A stretch of 59,627 bases of DNA, from the IMG/VR virus record IMGVR_UViG_3300009370_000034, positions 1 through 59,627 of that record, one strand, 5' to 3'. Source of the DNA: a virus. This document shows, piece by piece, positions 13,324 through 20,823 of this stretch (positions are counted from its first letter, which is position 1; each line of letters starts with the position of its first letter). The position numbers were made by a program, and so were the translations under genes. The notes under the pieces were generated by a model that did not search any database, was not told the origin of the DNA, and saw nothing but the letters and a program-made list of their open reading frames with translations.

Positions 13324-13744
13324 ACAGGTTCCTGATGCCCCGCACGGGATGGGCCCCCTGCCGAATGCGCTGTCGCAAGGGCACGTCGCTGGGCGGGCCG
13401 CCGGTCCACGTACCGGTGCTCTCCTTGTTCTCTGCGAGCCACTCCACGCCCTTGCGTGCGTACGGGAGTCCCGGGGCCACGACGGTGGTGAGCGGTACAG
13501 CGTTGACGAGAGAGATGTCCCCGGTCACGGCCCCGACCACGCCGGTCGCCGCCGTGACGGCGCTCGCCGCCTTCACACTGGCGGGGGCCTCACGGAAGGT
13601 CTGCCTCAGGTTGTCCTTGGCGGCAGGAATGATCTCCTCTTCGGAGAACTCTCGTAAGGAAGCGAGCAACGGGAGGGGCCTCTCCTCGGGCGAGAAGTCC
13701 GACCACTGAGCGCTCCCCAGATGGCGGTGCTTACCTCTCCTCAC
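13292..13744 (-). CDS. Hypothetical protein with hydrophobic segment (150 aa)
   Basis: The GTG at 13744 follows AAGGAGAACGGTC and is preferred over the ATG at 13762, which overlaps the upstream gene by 32 bases. The centre has an Ala/Val/Gly-rich hydrophobic stretch (SAVTAATGVVGAVTGDISLV) that could be a membrane segment. The ends are basic. The style resembles the small proteins at 20824-21578. The function is unknown. Confidence 0.65.
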   Translation of the reverse strand: MRRGKHRHLGSAQWSDFSPEERPLPLLASLREFSEEEIIPAAKDNLRQTFREAPASVKAASAVTAATGVVGAVTGDISLVNAVPLTTVVAPGLPYARKGVEWLAENKESTGTWTGGPPSDVPLRQRIRQGAHPVRGIRNLFRAPGEEIRD

Positions 13745-13916
13745 GACCGTTCTCCTTAGCATGGCGCTCGTCCCAGTACTCGCCCCACGAGTGGTACCCC
13801 TCGGGGATGTCGTCCCTCACCGAACGACTAGCGCTCCGCTCAGCCTTACGTGGCTGCACGGACTCGGGCTGGGCGGAGGGACGAAAGAACCAACGGGGCA
13901 CAAAGCGGGACGGCAT
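13731..13916 (-). CDS. Hypothetical protein (61 aa)
   Basis: Starts at 13916. A short, Arg- and Ser-rich N-terminal half (PRKAERSASRSVRDD) is followed by an aromatic, charged C-terminal half (GYHSWGEYWDERHAKENG). It is probably part of the tightly packed operon, and its end overlaps the next gene. No family was recognised. Confidence 0.6.
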   Translation of the reverse strand: MPSRFVPRWFFRPSAQPESVQPRKAERSASRSVRDDIPEGYHSWGEYWDERHAKENGREER

Positions 13917-13918
13917 GT

Positions 13919-14455
13919 TCAGGAGGTCCTGTTCCCGAGGTCCCGCCAGAACCGTTCGTGCTTTTCGATGTCCTCGTCGGAGACATCCTTAAAGGAGACA
14001 CTTTGAGAATCCCTCCAGTTGTCTTCCGGGGGAACAACAGGTTCGTCACGGGCGAAGTATGCGTCAGGGTCAAGTTCAGCCTCAAACATCTCACGCCGGG
14101 CCTCGTACTCGTCGCTGTCGATGTCGAATCCGAACTCTGCGCGCTCGGCCTCGCCGTGGCCTTGGCAGTAGTCGATGACCTCACCGCAGTACCCGCACCG
14201 ACTCATACTTTCCCCCAACTCCGGGGGCTCTTGCTGCTCCCTGTAGGGATTCATTATGCGGTCCCAGACAGCGTTCTGTACGGGGTCGTCAACCACGGTG
14301 AACGGGGACGGTGGGCGGTCATCTTCTGGCTCGTCTACCGCCTCCGGCACGTGCCGCTCCAACTCCTCGTCGGAGGTCGCATCAAGATTGGCAAACGCAT
14401 CGTCCATGGCGGACTGCCATAGATTCTGAAACTGTGGACCATCTGGTTCTGGCAT
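13919..14455 (-). CDS. Acidic protein with a Cys/His knuckle (178 aa)
   Basis: A very acidic protein with one metal-binding-like motif, CGYCGEVIDYCQGHGE, at about residues 87-102. The rest is Glu/Asp-rich helix and probable linker. No good ribosome-binding site precedes the ATG at 14455, and the next upstream gene ends only 16 bases away, so it may depend on coupled translation. The function is unknown. Confidence 0.7.
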   Translation of the reverse strand: MPEPDGPQFQNLWQSAMDDAFANLDATSDEELERHVPEAVDEPEDDRPPSPFTVVDDPVQNAVWDRIMNPYREQQEPPELGESMSRCGYCGEVIDYCQGHGEAERAEFGFDIDSDEYEARREMFEAELDPDAYFARDEPVVPPEDNWRDSQSVSFKDVSDEDIEKHERFWRDLGNRTS

Positions 14456-14470
14456 TCGTCTAGTTTACCA

Positions 14471-15097
14471 TCATCCCCAGCAGTGTTCGGACGGGTACCA
14501 GTGGCCTTTACCTTGCGGCGTTTGGTAAAGGAGATACGCCGCCACCTCCACGTTGGCGACCGGGTCCATGATGTCGGCCCCGGGGATTCCCGCCGCCTCG
14601 GTGCGATACTCCCAGAACTTGGGGAGGTGCTGGAACCAGCCCGACGCTCCCGACCGCTTGTGTACCGCTTTCGATACCACGTCCTCGGGCTGTGCGGAAG
14701 ACTCACAGAAAGCCACTTTAAGCGCCCACGCCCAGTCCTCCATCTCGAAGTTCTGTCCGATCAGTTCCGCCAGTGTAGGCGGCTCGGGAGGGAGCGTCGT
14801 GGTGGTCGTGGGAGGGACCGTGGAGGTCGTGGTGGTAGGCACAGGCCGGTGGAAGACCACCGTCAGCACCGGGGGGTCCTCAGGGACGACCGAGGGGACC
14901 TTCTGAGAGCGCGGGTTCCTGTTCAGGTTCTCAGAGAAGGCACTTGGTTCCTCGGTCGCCCCTTGGTGGAGGTGCGGGGAATCGAACCCCGGTCCGCTGA
15001 TGCTCCGCATGCGGCTTTCACCAGCGTCGATACCAAACTCACCCCCGCACGAAGCGAAGACTAGCAGGCTAGACAGGACAATACCAATAGAGCGCAT
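14471..15097 (-). CDS. Lytic transglycosylase-like lipoprotein ORF (208 aa)
   Basis: The C-terminal 90 residues look like a soluble lytic transglycosylase fold: AFCESSAQPEDVV with the probable catalytic Glu, GASGWFQHLP, then DPVANVEVAAYLLY and GHWYPSEHCW. Such enzymes cleave peptidoglycan. A Thr/Pro-rich linker (PTTTTSTVPPTTTTT) precedes the domain. The first 19 residues (MRSIGIVLSSLLVFASCGG) look like a lipoprotein signal with a lipobox Cys. Two oddities cast doubt on the N-terminus. The ATG at 15097 has no Shine-Dalgarno, and codons of about 18-45 coincide with a tmRNA-like RNA (14964-15046). A shorter product from a GTG near 14877, preceded by GAGG, is an alternative. Confidence 0.7.
   Translation of the reverse strand: MRSIGIVLSSLLVFASCGGEFGIDAGESRMRSISGPGFDSPHLHQGATEEPSAFSENLNRNPRSQKVPSVVPEDPPVLTVVFHRPVPTTTTSTVPPTTTTTLPPEPPTLAELIGQNFEMEDWAWALKVAFCESSAQPEDVVSKAVHKRSGASGWFQHLPKFWEYRTEAAGIPGADIMDPVANVEVAAYLLYQTPQGKGHWYPSEHCWG
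14964..15046 (-). ncRNA. tmRNA tRNA-like domain without mRNA-like region
   Basis: Read on the minus strand this 83-nt stretch starts GGGGGTGA and ends CACCTCCACCA, giving a 7-bp acceptor stem with a G3-U70 wobble, discriminator A and an encoded CCA. The 5' part matches the tmRNA D-like region (TTTGGTATCGAC). The T-arm is CGGGG/CCCCG with the loop TTCGATT. In place of the long tmRNA middle there is only one arm, CGCTGGTG/CATCAGCG, capped by CCGC/GCGG. There is no tag reading frame and no pseudoknot. It lies inside an open reading frame. G3-U70 is the alanyl-tRNA synthetase identity signal. Confidence 0.65.
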
Positions 15098-15118
15098 AGG
15101 AGAGAGCAGGTGTCGGGG

Positions 15119-15511
15119 TCAAGACGTGATGTCGTACAGGAGCCTGCTCGGATCACCATACACCGGAACGGTCTGGTCAGGCAACAGGTCCGGGTCAATC
15201 GGTTCCTCAGCCATCTGATCATCGTGCGCTGCAAAGCATACCGGGCACCTGCAACCACGCCTGAAGTCAATCCACGAGCCGTGCGTCGTGGAGGGCTTCT
15301 TACGCTCCTTGGGGGTCAGGCCGCCCCACATGCCCCAGCGTTCGCCCTGCCCGTACTCTAGACAGTCCTCCCAGACCGGACAGGTGGAGCACATGACCCG
15401 TCCCATCTCGTACCAAGCGTTGGGGTCCTTGGACTCCATCGGCGGGTACCACAGGAAGTGCGCCCGACCACGACAGGGGGCCTTACCGTTCCATTCTGGG
15501 GTCCCGGGCAT
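15119..15511 (-). CDS. WhiB-like regulator with extra Cys motif (130 aa)
   Basis: Carries the four WhiB cysteines (C13, C41, C44, C50) that hold a 4Fe-4S cluster and the G-[VM]-W-G-G turn (residues about 60-64), then a basic segment KERKKP. WhiB proteins occur in Actinobacteria and their phages and bind the main sigma factor to change promoter choice. This one has an extra C-terminal part with CRCPVCF (C87, C89, C92), which is unusual and may bind a second metal. The family is usually 80-120 aa. It probably reprograms host transcription. A second WhiB is encoded at 24512-24772. Confidence 0.88.
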   Translation of the reverse strand: MPGTPEWNGKAPCRGRAHFLWYPPMESKDPNAWYEMGRVMCSTCPVWEDCLEYGQGERWGMWGGLTPKERKKPSTTHGSWIDFRRGCRCPVCFAAHDDQMAEEPIDPDLLPDQTVPVYGDPSRLLYDITS

Positions 15512-15513
15512 AC

Positions 15514-15672
15514 CTACTGCTCTTCAGCGCATTCAACGCACAGGCCGTCCCACGACAGATCGGTGAGGGGAGTGTACTCCTCACAGTAGTAGCAGTAATC
15601 TCCCTCCACGCCAAAGGCGTCGAAGAGGATGGGGTCGTCCTCGTCATTCTCGAAGTACTCCCGAACGGTCAT
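15514..15672 (-). CDS. Small zinc-knuckle protein (52 aa)
   Basis: A 52-aa acidic protein with CYYCEEYTP and CVECAEEQ at its end, a two-knuckle zinc module. The ATG at 15672 overlaps the stop of the upstream gene (ATGA), and its stop lies just before the WhiB start, so it is part of the operon. It resembles the 41-aa protein at 5906-6031 in plan, though not in sequence. Confidence 0.65.
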   Translation of the reverse strand: MTVREYFENDEDDPILFDAFGVEGDYCYYCEEYTPLTDLSWDGLCVECAEEQ

Positions 15673-17096
15673 CTGTCAAGCACCGTCCCGTCTATGATGT
15701 CCCCGTACAACTGGTCTGTCTCCTCGGCGTCCAGACCACCGCCCGGCAGTTGGCGAGCGGTCTCTCCAGCCTTGGACCCGAAGAGACGGGACAGGACCCC
15801 GCTGCTGCCCCGGGACTCCATGGAGATGGAGAGCACCTCACGGGACTCGTTCACGGTCTTCATCTTGTCGATGAGCGTGAAGAGACGGTCCATCTCGGCC
15901 GAGAGTGCCGGGTCCAGACCCTGCCCCTCCAACTCCTCAGCGAACCGGCCGAACAGGACACGGCTCGCCTGCATCTCCAGCATGACCCGCATGACGGCGT
16001 TCAACTGGTCCTTGGTCCTTATCTCCACGGGCAACTTGAAGCCACATTCTGAATGTTCCTTGAATGCAGGACATCGGGAGGCCAGATAACAATTATTGCA
16101 TTGTCTTAGGAGGCCCCCGGTACTGGCCACAGTGGTGACCTCTGTAGGGCCCAGTTCTAGGTGTTCCCCCTGCTCAGAGGTGGTTTGCTCCCCTATGGAG
16201 GTGACCGTTTCCAGACCCAGACCCGGTAGCAATACCTTCTCGTCTTCGTGCCGCTCTAGAACGGTACCGATAACAATATCAGGGAGGTTGGAAGACCCTG
16301 AACCCCCGTCGTGCTCATCGGGGGGTATAGCAATCATTTGATCGCTACTAGGCCCAAACTCATCCTCACCCGATGAGGTCCCCGAGGGGTCATAGGCCCC
16401 GGCCCACGCCAACCACGAACGGATGGCGAGCAGGCCCAGAGACGACACTGAATCGTCTATTACCTCGTCGTAGTCCACTCCCAGACGGACGATGTCGGCC
16501 CGGTGCTTCTTACGGGCCGACTCCTTCTGCTGGGCTGGGTACCGACGGAGGCCATGGCCGTCCCAGACCTGAGTCTCGCCGTAGCGGATGACCGAGGTCC
16601 ACGAGCCCACTACCACAGCGTCCCACGGGCCTGCCTCGATGGAGTCCACCTTCGACGTGAGGGCCGTCATGTGGCACCCCCAGCGCTGCTTGAGTTGGTT
16701 GATGCGCGGGAGTGTCTTGCTGTTGATTGCACGATCACTGATGGCCACACGACCGTACTTCTCGCAGAGCCAAGCGAGCCTCTCCATGTCCTCCTTGTCG
16801 TTCCAGACAGGAGAATACTTCTGGCCCAGCCATGCCCCGTCGTAGTCAGGGGGGCCGATGACGACTGCAATGTCGTCTAGGTGCTGGCGCACGAAGGCAT
16901 CGAAGCGGTCAATGTCCTCGTCTGCCTCTGAGGCGTAGACCAGAACGTCACCCCCGCCGAACTTCTCTTGGAGGTCCAGAGCCTTGCGCTTGGGGATGGG
17001 GAACTGTGTGAGGTTGACAGCGAACGAGGTGACCCCGGCGGACAGAAGGATAGAACGGTACGTTCCCTTCTCCGCCCCACCGAAGTAGACCTTCAC
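15669..17096 (-). CDS. Conserved phage protein, possibly TGT/DpdA-like (475 aa)
   Basis: The start is GTG at 17096 in a GTGA overlap. The N-terminus MKVYFGGAEKGTYRS and the later phrases DAVVVGSWTSVIRYGE, DGHGLRRYPAQQK and ARKKHRADIVRLG fit, from memory, a large actinophage family sometimes labelled as queuine tRNA-ribosyltransferase-like. I cannot confirm the active-site residues. After a low-complexity linker (about residues 235-310) there is a Cys cluster (CNNCYLASRCPAF, then ECGF) like a metal or Fe-S site, and a helical C-terminus. If the relation to DpdA is right it could insert 7-deazaguanine into DNA, but no deazaguanine synthesis gene is seen in this window. Confidence 0.6.
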   Translation of the reverse strand: MKVYFGGAEKGTYRSILLSAGVTSFAVNLTQFPIPKRKALDLQEKFGGGDVLVYASEADEDIDRFDAFVRQHLDDIAVVIGPPDYDGAWLGQKYSPVWNDKEDMERLAWLCEKYGRVAISDRAINSKTLPRINQLKQRWGCHMTALTSKVDSIEAGPWDAVVVGSWTSVIRYGETQVWDGHGLRRYPAQQKESARKKHRADIVRLGVDYDEVIDDSVSSLGLLAIRSWLAWAGAYDPSGTSSGEDEFGPSSDQMIAIPPDEHDGGSGSSNLPDIVIGTVLERHEDEKVLLPGLGLETVTSIGEQTTSEQGEHLELGPTEVTTVASTGGLLRQCNNCYLASRCPAFKEHSECGFKLPVEIRTKDQLNAVMRVMLEMQASRVLFGRFAEELEGQGLDPALSAEMDRLFTLIDKMKTVNESREVLSISMESRGSSGVLSRLFGSKAGETARQLPGGGLDAEETDQLYGDIIDGTVLDR

Positions 17097-17575
17097 TCCC
17101 GCTCACCCCAGTTCGCCTCGGCACGCATGATCTTCTGCCGGTCGATCTCCTCCACGAGGGAGTCCCACGGTTTCTTCTTGTCTGGCCGGTCGTCCCTCCA
17201 CTCGGACCGTGGCACGGCCGGAGTGACCGTGATGAGGGTAGGGAGTCCGTCCTCCAGAGCCAACTGTGCGCTGTAGGGGTCCACGTCCACGAACCAGTGG
17301 ACGCTCCCGAAGGCGTTCCTCAACTGCGTGGCACGGAGCACCTTGGACCGAGGGCTGTTGTCGGAGGCGTAGTCGATCATGCTGGGCTTGAAGTTGCCCG
17401 CTTTAAGCCAGTGTTCAAGATGGTCCCTGTCGTCCCTTGCATCCGCAATGAGGATGATACTTCCATTGTACTGTTGGAACAGGAGGTTCCAGAGGCGCCG
17501 TCCCTCAATGCTCGGGAGCCTCTCGCCCACCGTATCCCCGGGGTGGGCCAGAGTGTCCATCGTGATGAGGATCAT
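17093..17575 (-). CDS. Conserved phage protein, possible HAD-like fold (160 aa)
   Basis: The ATG at 17575 follows GGGGCTGATCCC just after the upstream stop; the longer frame overlaps that gene. The protein begins MILITMDTLAHPGDTVG and has alternating strands and helices (GSIILIADARDD, then HWFVDVDPYSA). The pattern of a hydrophobic strand ending in Asp suggests a HAD-like or nucleotidase-like Rossmann fold, but the full DxDx(T/V) signature is not clear. It is coupled to the downstream gene by a GTGA overlap. Confidence 0.6.
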   Translation of the reverse strand: MILITMDTLAHPGDTVGERLPSIEGRRLWNLLFQQYNGSIILIADARDDRDHLEHWLKAGNFKPSMIDYASDNSPRSKVLRATQLRNAFGSVHWFVDVDPYSAQLALEDGLPTLITVTPAVPRSEWRDDRPDKKKPWDSLVEEIDRQKIMRAEANWGERE

Positions 17576-17579
17576 GGGA

Positions 17580-18110
17580 TCAGCCCCGTGGGGTCCAGAG
17601 TTTCTTGCCGTTTGTCCTGCTGGTCGGCTTGATCCTGTCCACAGTGTCGTGCTTCGTGGAATACAGTCCCTTGTCCTTGCGGATGTGGTACTGGTAGTGC
17701 TCCTGAACCGGGCAGAACATGCAGAGGTACATGCGCTTGCTCTTCGGCACGCCAACCTTGCGCCCGATGGTCTTGGAGTCGTCGCAGTAATCGACACAGT
17801 CGGCCTTGGGGCGGCCGTGCTTGGAGAAGCACTTGAGAGCGTCCTCCTTGAGATCGTTGCGAATCTCCCGCACCTCGATCTCGTTCTTCAGGAGTTCCTG
17901 TTTGACCTCTGTCTCCATGTCCAACTTGGAGGCGGTCTCTTCGTCGCACCGGAAGATCATAGAAGTGTGGGACTCGGGACGGTGGTCCGCAGACTGCGAC
18001 AGGTGCCGGTCGATAACGTCCAAGAGTTCCATGTCGTACTCCGGGGGACCGTCGTAATCCCGCATGTTGTAGAGTACGCCGCAGGGCTTACACACCAGAA
18101 GGCGTGGCAT
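17580..18110 (-). CDS. Cys-rich conserved phage protein (176 aa)
   Basis: The N-terminus reads VCKPCGVLYNMRDYDGPPEYD, a C-x2-C knuckle followed by a motif I associate with many actinophage proteins of unknown role. A helical middle part (KQELLKNEIEVREIRNDLKE) leads to further cysteines (CVDYCDD, CMFCPVQEHY), so it is probably a zinc or Fe-S protein. The function is unknown. It lies upstream of the possible HAD-like protein, and the pair may work together. Confidence 0.7.
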   Translation of the reverse strand: MPRLLVCKPCGVLYNMRDYDGPPEYDMELLDVIDRHLSQSADHRPESHTSMIFRCDEETASKLDMETEVKQELLKNEIEVREIRNDLKEDALKCFSKHGRPKADCVDYCDDSKTIGRKVGVPKSKRMYLCMFCPVQEHYQYHIRKDKGLYSTKHDTVDRIKPTSRTNGKKLWTPRG

Positions 18111-18146
18111 AGGTTGTGCTCCAGAAGTTGTAGACGAGTGTTGTTT

Positions 18147-18356
18147 CTATTTGGGGGGTTCGACAGGCTCGGAAAGAACCTTCACGGGGAACCCTCCCGT
18201 GTCCAGACCATAGTGCCACGGAAGTTCCCGCGCCCGGCGGGTGATGTTGGTGAAGTCCACCTCACCTCCCCGGTCAGGGGACAGCCACTTGTACTTGCCG
18301 TCGTTCTTACCCTGCGACATGTCTTGGTTCATTGAGCGGGATTCGTTAACTGCCAT
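18147..18356 (-). CDS. Hypothetical protein (69 aa)
   Basis: Starts at 18356. A hydrophilic N-terminal 30 residues (SMNQDMSQGKNDGKYK) is followed by a more ordered segment (ITRRARELPWHYGLDTGGF). No domain was recognised. The gaps on either side (18111-18146 and 18357-18394) hold no visible signal. Confidence 0.6.
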   Translation of the reverse strand: MAVNESRSMNQDMSQGKNDGKYKWLSPDRGGEVDFTNITRRARELPWHYGLDTGGFPVKVLSEPVEPPK

Positions 18357-18394
18357 GGCTATATCCTATCAGATACGGAGTAGTGAGTGGTGGA

Positions 18395-19306
18395 TTACCT
18401 AAACCTAGAGTGCGCTCGGGAAGCGGGCTGATGAGCGTAGGCTCCCCACATGCCCTTCACCGCAGCGTCGAAGTACCCGGACTCGTCGTCCCCGGACTCG
18501 TCGCGGAGCGAAGACGCGACGCCCTTCATGGCCCAAAGTGCATCAGTAGCGGGCATGTAGGCCCCACTCTTCACGCCCTTACCTAAGTCAACTAGTTCTC
18601 TAGTCTCCGACCGCTTAGCGCGGTCACGCTCATTGCGAGCGTCCATCTTCGCTCGGGTATCGGCCGTCCATCTGGGAAGCGACAGTGTGGGCCTGCTGGC
18701 GGTCCGTGTAGCGGTACCGCCCATGGACTCCGTAGCAGGGGCTGGGAGGGCACGCATTGGAGCGATGGCGGGGCGAGACCCGATGCGCGTGGACGACTGG
18801 CTACCCCCACGGTCAGTATCCCACCACTCAACGTCGATTATGTCATCGTCATCGTCAACGCCACCTCCGAAGAAGCCTCCGAAACTAAATCCGTCATCAG
18901 GGGGGGTTCCGTTATCAGGGGGGGTTCCGCCATCGGGAGGAGTCTGGCCACCGTTGGACTGCCCGTTACCCTTACGCAGTTGCTTCAGCGCCTCCGGACC
19001 CGTCCGTGATTTGTCACGGAGGCCCTCTGCCTCTCCATGGGGTAGTGCTTTGATAGCCTCAACAATGCGGTCGGTGTCGCTCTTGGCCTGACCAATGCGG
19101 ATACCGATGGGGCTGTACGCCCATGCCCGCCCAGCGTCAGAGCCGGTGCGGTCTGCTCCGATACCCGCCGATCCACCGGAGCCAGCGCCGTATACGTTTC
19201 TCTGGGCACCACCACCACCACTGCCGTACTCTGCGGGGTGCAGGCCGGTATAGAACGACTGGCCCTGTGCGGCCACGTTCTCGGGGTTTACATAACGTGC
19301 TGCCAT
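18395..19306 (-). CDS. Low-complexity orphan protein (303 aa)
   Basis: Begins AARYVNPENVAAQ and contains Gly-rich (EYGSGGGGAQ, GAGSGGSAG) and Pro-rich parts. It has a tandem TPPDxG repeat (about residues 126-140, DNA about 18893-18950), an Asp run (DDDDDIIDV) and a basic helical part (MDARNERDRAKRSETR). It is probably largely disordered. This and the next six genes share this composition and match no family I know. They may be virion-internal, scaffolding or phase-separating proteins, but that is a guess. Confidence 0.65.
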   Translation of the reverse strand: MAARYVNPENVAAQGQSFYTGLHPAEYGSGGGGAQRNVYGAGSGGSAGIGADRTGSDAGRAWAYSPIGIRIGQAKSDTDRIVEAIKALPHGEAEGLRDKSRTGPEALKQLRKGNGQSNGGQTPPDGGTPPDNGTPPDDGFSFGGFFGGGVDDDDDIIDVEWWDTDRGGSQSSTRIGSRPAIAPMRALPAPATESMGGTATRTASRPTLSLPRWTADTRAKMDARNERDRAKRSETRELVDLGKGVKSGAYMPATDALWAMKGVASSLRDESGDDESGYFDAAVKGMWGAYAHQPASRAHSRFR

Positions 19307-19349
19307 GCCTCTATTCTACCACTCTCCTACCAAGCCAGCAGGGCACCGG

Positions 19350-19718
19350 TTACGCCCACAGTGGCGACATCGAGTACCGCCCCGAGCCGGAGAACGTGTC
19401 GTCCACGAGTGAACCGTTGTGAAGCATCACGGGAGCGCCCGAAACCCACGAGCGGTACGACGGTACTGCTCGTGACGTGTTCAGAACGCTCATAATGTTG
19501 TGCTCGTGCTTCACGTATCCCCGGTAGTCGGGCATCAACTCCATAGGAACCACGGGCCTAGTAGCGCGAATCGTCTCGGGATCTGAGATGGCCGCCTCAA
19601 GGGCCTGATCCACGAGGAACTCCTGCCTCGTCTGCCACGGCCTCTTGTTCTGCCGGTACTGCTGGATAGGGAAGGACTGGGCGATGGGGCTCCCGCCCCG
19701 CTCCGTCTTCTCTGCCAT
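19350..19718 (-). CDS. Orphan protein (122 aa)
   Basis: Starts at 19718. A hydrophilic N-terminus (MAEKTERGGSPIAQSFPIQQ) leads into a helical region (EFLVDQALEAAISDPETI) and a Ser/Gly-rich end (DDTFSGSGRYSMSPLWA). It is part of the block of Gly/Pro/Ser-rich genes from 18395 to 21578. No domain was recognised. Confidence 0.65.
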   Translation of the reverse strand: MAEKTERGGSPIAQSFPIQQYRQNKRPWQTRQEFLVDQALEAAISDPETIRATRPVVPMELMPDYRGYVKHEHNIMSVLNTSRAVPSYRSWVSGAPVMLHNGSLVDDTFSGSGRYSMSPLWA

Positions 19719-19724
19719 GGTGGC

Positions 19725-20054
19725 CTACCCGAACGGCAGGCGCGGTGAGAACAGGGGGTCCAGCACCGAAGGACTTCCCAGAGTATCCCCGGGGGTCTCC
19801 TCCATCAGCAGGCGCCACTGTTCCTGTTCAACCGACTCCCTGACCGTGAAGGTGTGGTCGGGCGGAGCCTGTGTGGGGACCGGGGCGTCACGGTCCAAAG
19901 GACGGCCACCGACAAACCTGCTGTCACCGTTTAACCGACGGTTCTCGTGGGACGTGCGCCCTCCGTATACCTCCTGAGCCTGTCCCTTGTGATGGGACAT
20001 GCAGTTACCACGGTCATGCTCACACGAATGCCCGTTCCCCTCACCGCTGTTCAC
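19725..20054 (-). CDS. Orphan protein with His/Cys start (109 aa)
   Basis: The first 25 residues contain HSCEHDRGNCMSHH, a possible metal-binding patch, followed by a basic stretch (GGRTSHENRRLNGDSRFVGGR) and an acidic helical end. It overlaps its upstream neighbour by four bases. The family is not recognised. Confidence 0.6.
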   Translation of the reverse strand: MNSGEGNGHSCEHDRGNCMSHHKGQAQEVYGGRTSHENRRLNGDSRFVGGRPLDRDAPVPTQAPPDHTFTVRESVEQEQWRLLMEETPGDTLGSPSVLDPLFSPRLPFG

Positions 20055-20305
20055 TGGGGGGGACTCCGGTGCCTACTGGACTCGTAACCTCGTGCAACGG
20101 GACCAACATTGGGGCCGGATAGGGCAGCGAACTCAATGTCACTACGCTCCTCGGAGGACTCCTGAACCGCCAAGCGCTCCCAGTACAGGTACGTCCGTAC
20201 CCGAGCCTGTGTGACCGGATCGACATCCCAGAGAGTGGCCCGTCCCTCACGGGAGGCTTCCGTCTTGGTGCGGTCGTCGTTGTGCTGGTTGCGGTGGTTA
20301 ATCAT
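20051..20305 (-). CDS. Orphan protein (84 aa)
   Basis: A hydrophilic start (NHRNQHNDDRTKTEASREG), then an amphipathic centre (DPVTQARVRTYLYWERLAV) and a polar tail. ATGA-type overlaps at both ends show it belongs to the same cotranscribed block. The function is unknown. Confidence 0.6.
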   Translation of the reverse strand: MINHRNQHNDDRTKTEASREGRATLWDVDPVTQARVRTYLYWERLAVQESSEERSDIEFAALSGPNVGPVARGYESSRHRSPPQ

Positions 20306-20814
20306 CGGTACAATGGCATCAGGTGCCTTAGTCGGGACTGCCTCTCGGGATTGACCGGTATCTTCTCTGCCCCCGGCTGTGCTCTGGTCATGGATTCCTT
20401 GGCACTAATCTTACCATCATTGGTGAGGCGCTGTGGCTCCATCCCGGGCGGGGCGTACTTCAGTCCGGCGTCCATCATCTGCAATCCGGTGAACTTGTTG
20501 AACTCATCAGGCCAGATGTAGTCGGTGGGGTTGATACGCTCGCCCTTGTGAACGCCCCGGCTGTACTGCCGGAGGTTCATTCGTTCAATGTGGCCCAGAA
20601 TCTTGTCGGCCCGTCGGTTCCCCTCCATGGGGCCGAGGTAGCCATCGGGGAACTGCGTCTCCACGCCCGTGCGGTACCCGGACAGGAGGTAGTCCTTAGT
20701 ACTCCTGAAGTTGGGGGCTGGTCCTAGGGCAGCAGTGGTCGCAGCCCCCGGTGGTTCAGAGGGGCTGTTCCAGTTAGCGAAGACCGCTGCGTTGGGTGTG
20801 GTTCCCTGTGGCAA
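20302..20814 (-). CDS. Orphan protein (170 aa)
   Basis: Starts at 20814. An Ala/Pro-rich N-terminus (GAATTAALGPAPN) is followed by a more ordered part with aromatic and Gly residues (PDGYLGPMEGNRRADKILGHIERM) and a basic C-terminal tail. It is found in the orphan block. No domain was recognised. Confidence 0.65.
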   Translation of the reverse strand: MPQGTTPNAAVFANWNSPSEPPGAATTAALGPAPNFRSTKDYLLSGYRTGVETQFPDGYLGPMEGNRRADKILGHIERMNLRQYSRGVHKGERINPTDYIWPDEFNKFTGLQMMDAGLKYAPPGMEPQRLTNDGKISAKESMTRAQPGAEKIPVNPERQSRLRHLMPLYR

Positions 20815-20823
20815 GACTAATCC

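Noticed and set aside
14964-15046. An attP site copied from the host tmRNA gene
   Set aside because: An attachment site would match only one end of tmRNA. Here both the 5' and the 3' acceptor strands and the D-like part are present, and no integrase is seen in the window. It cannot be fully excluded.
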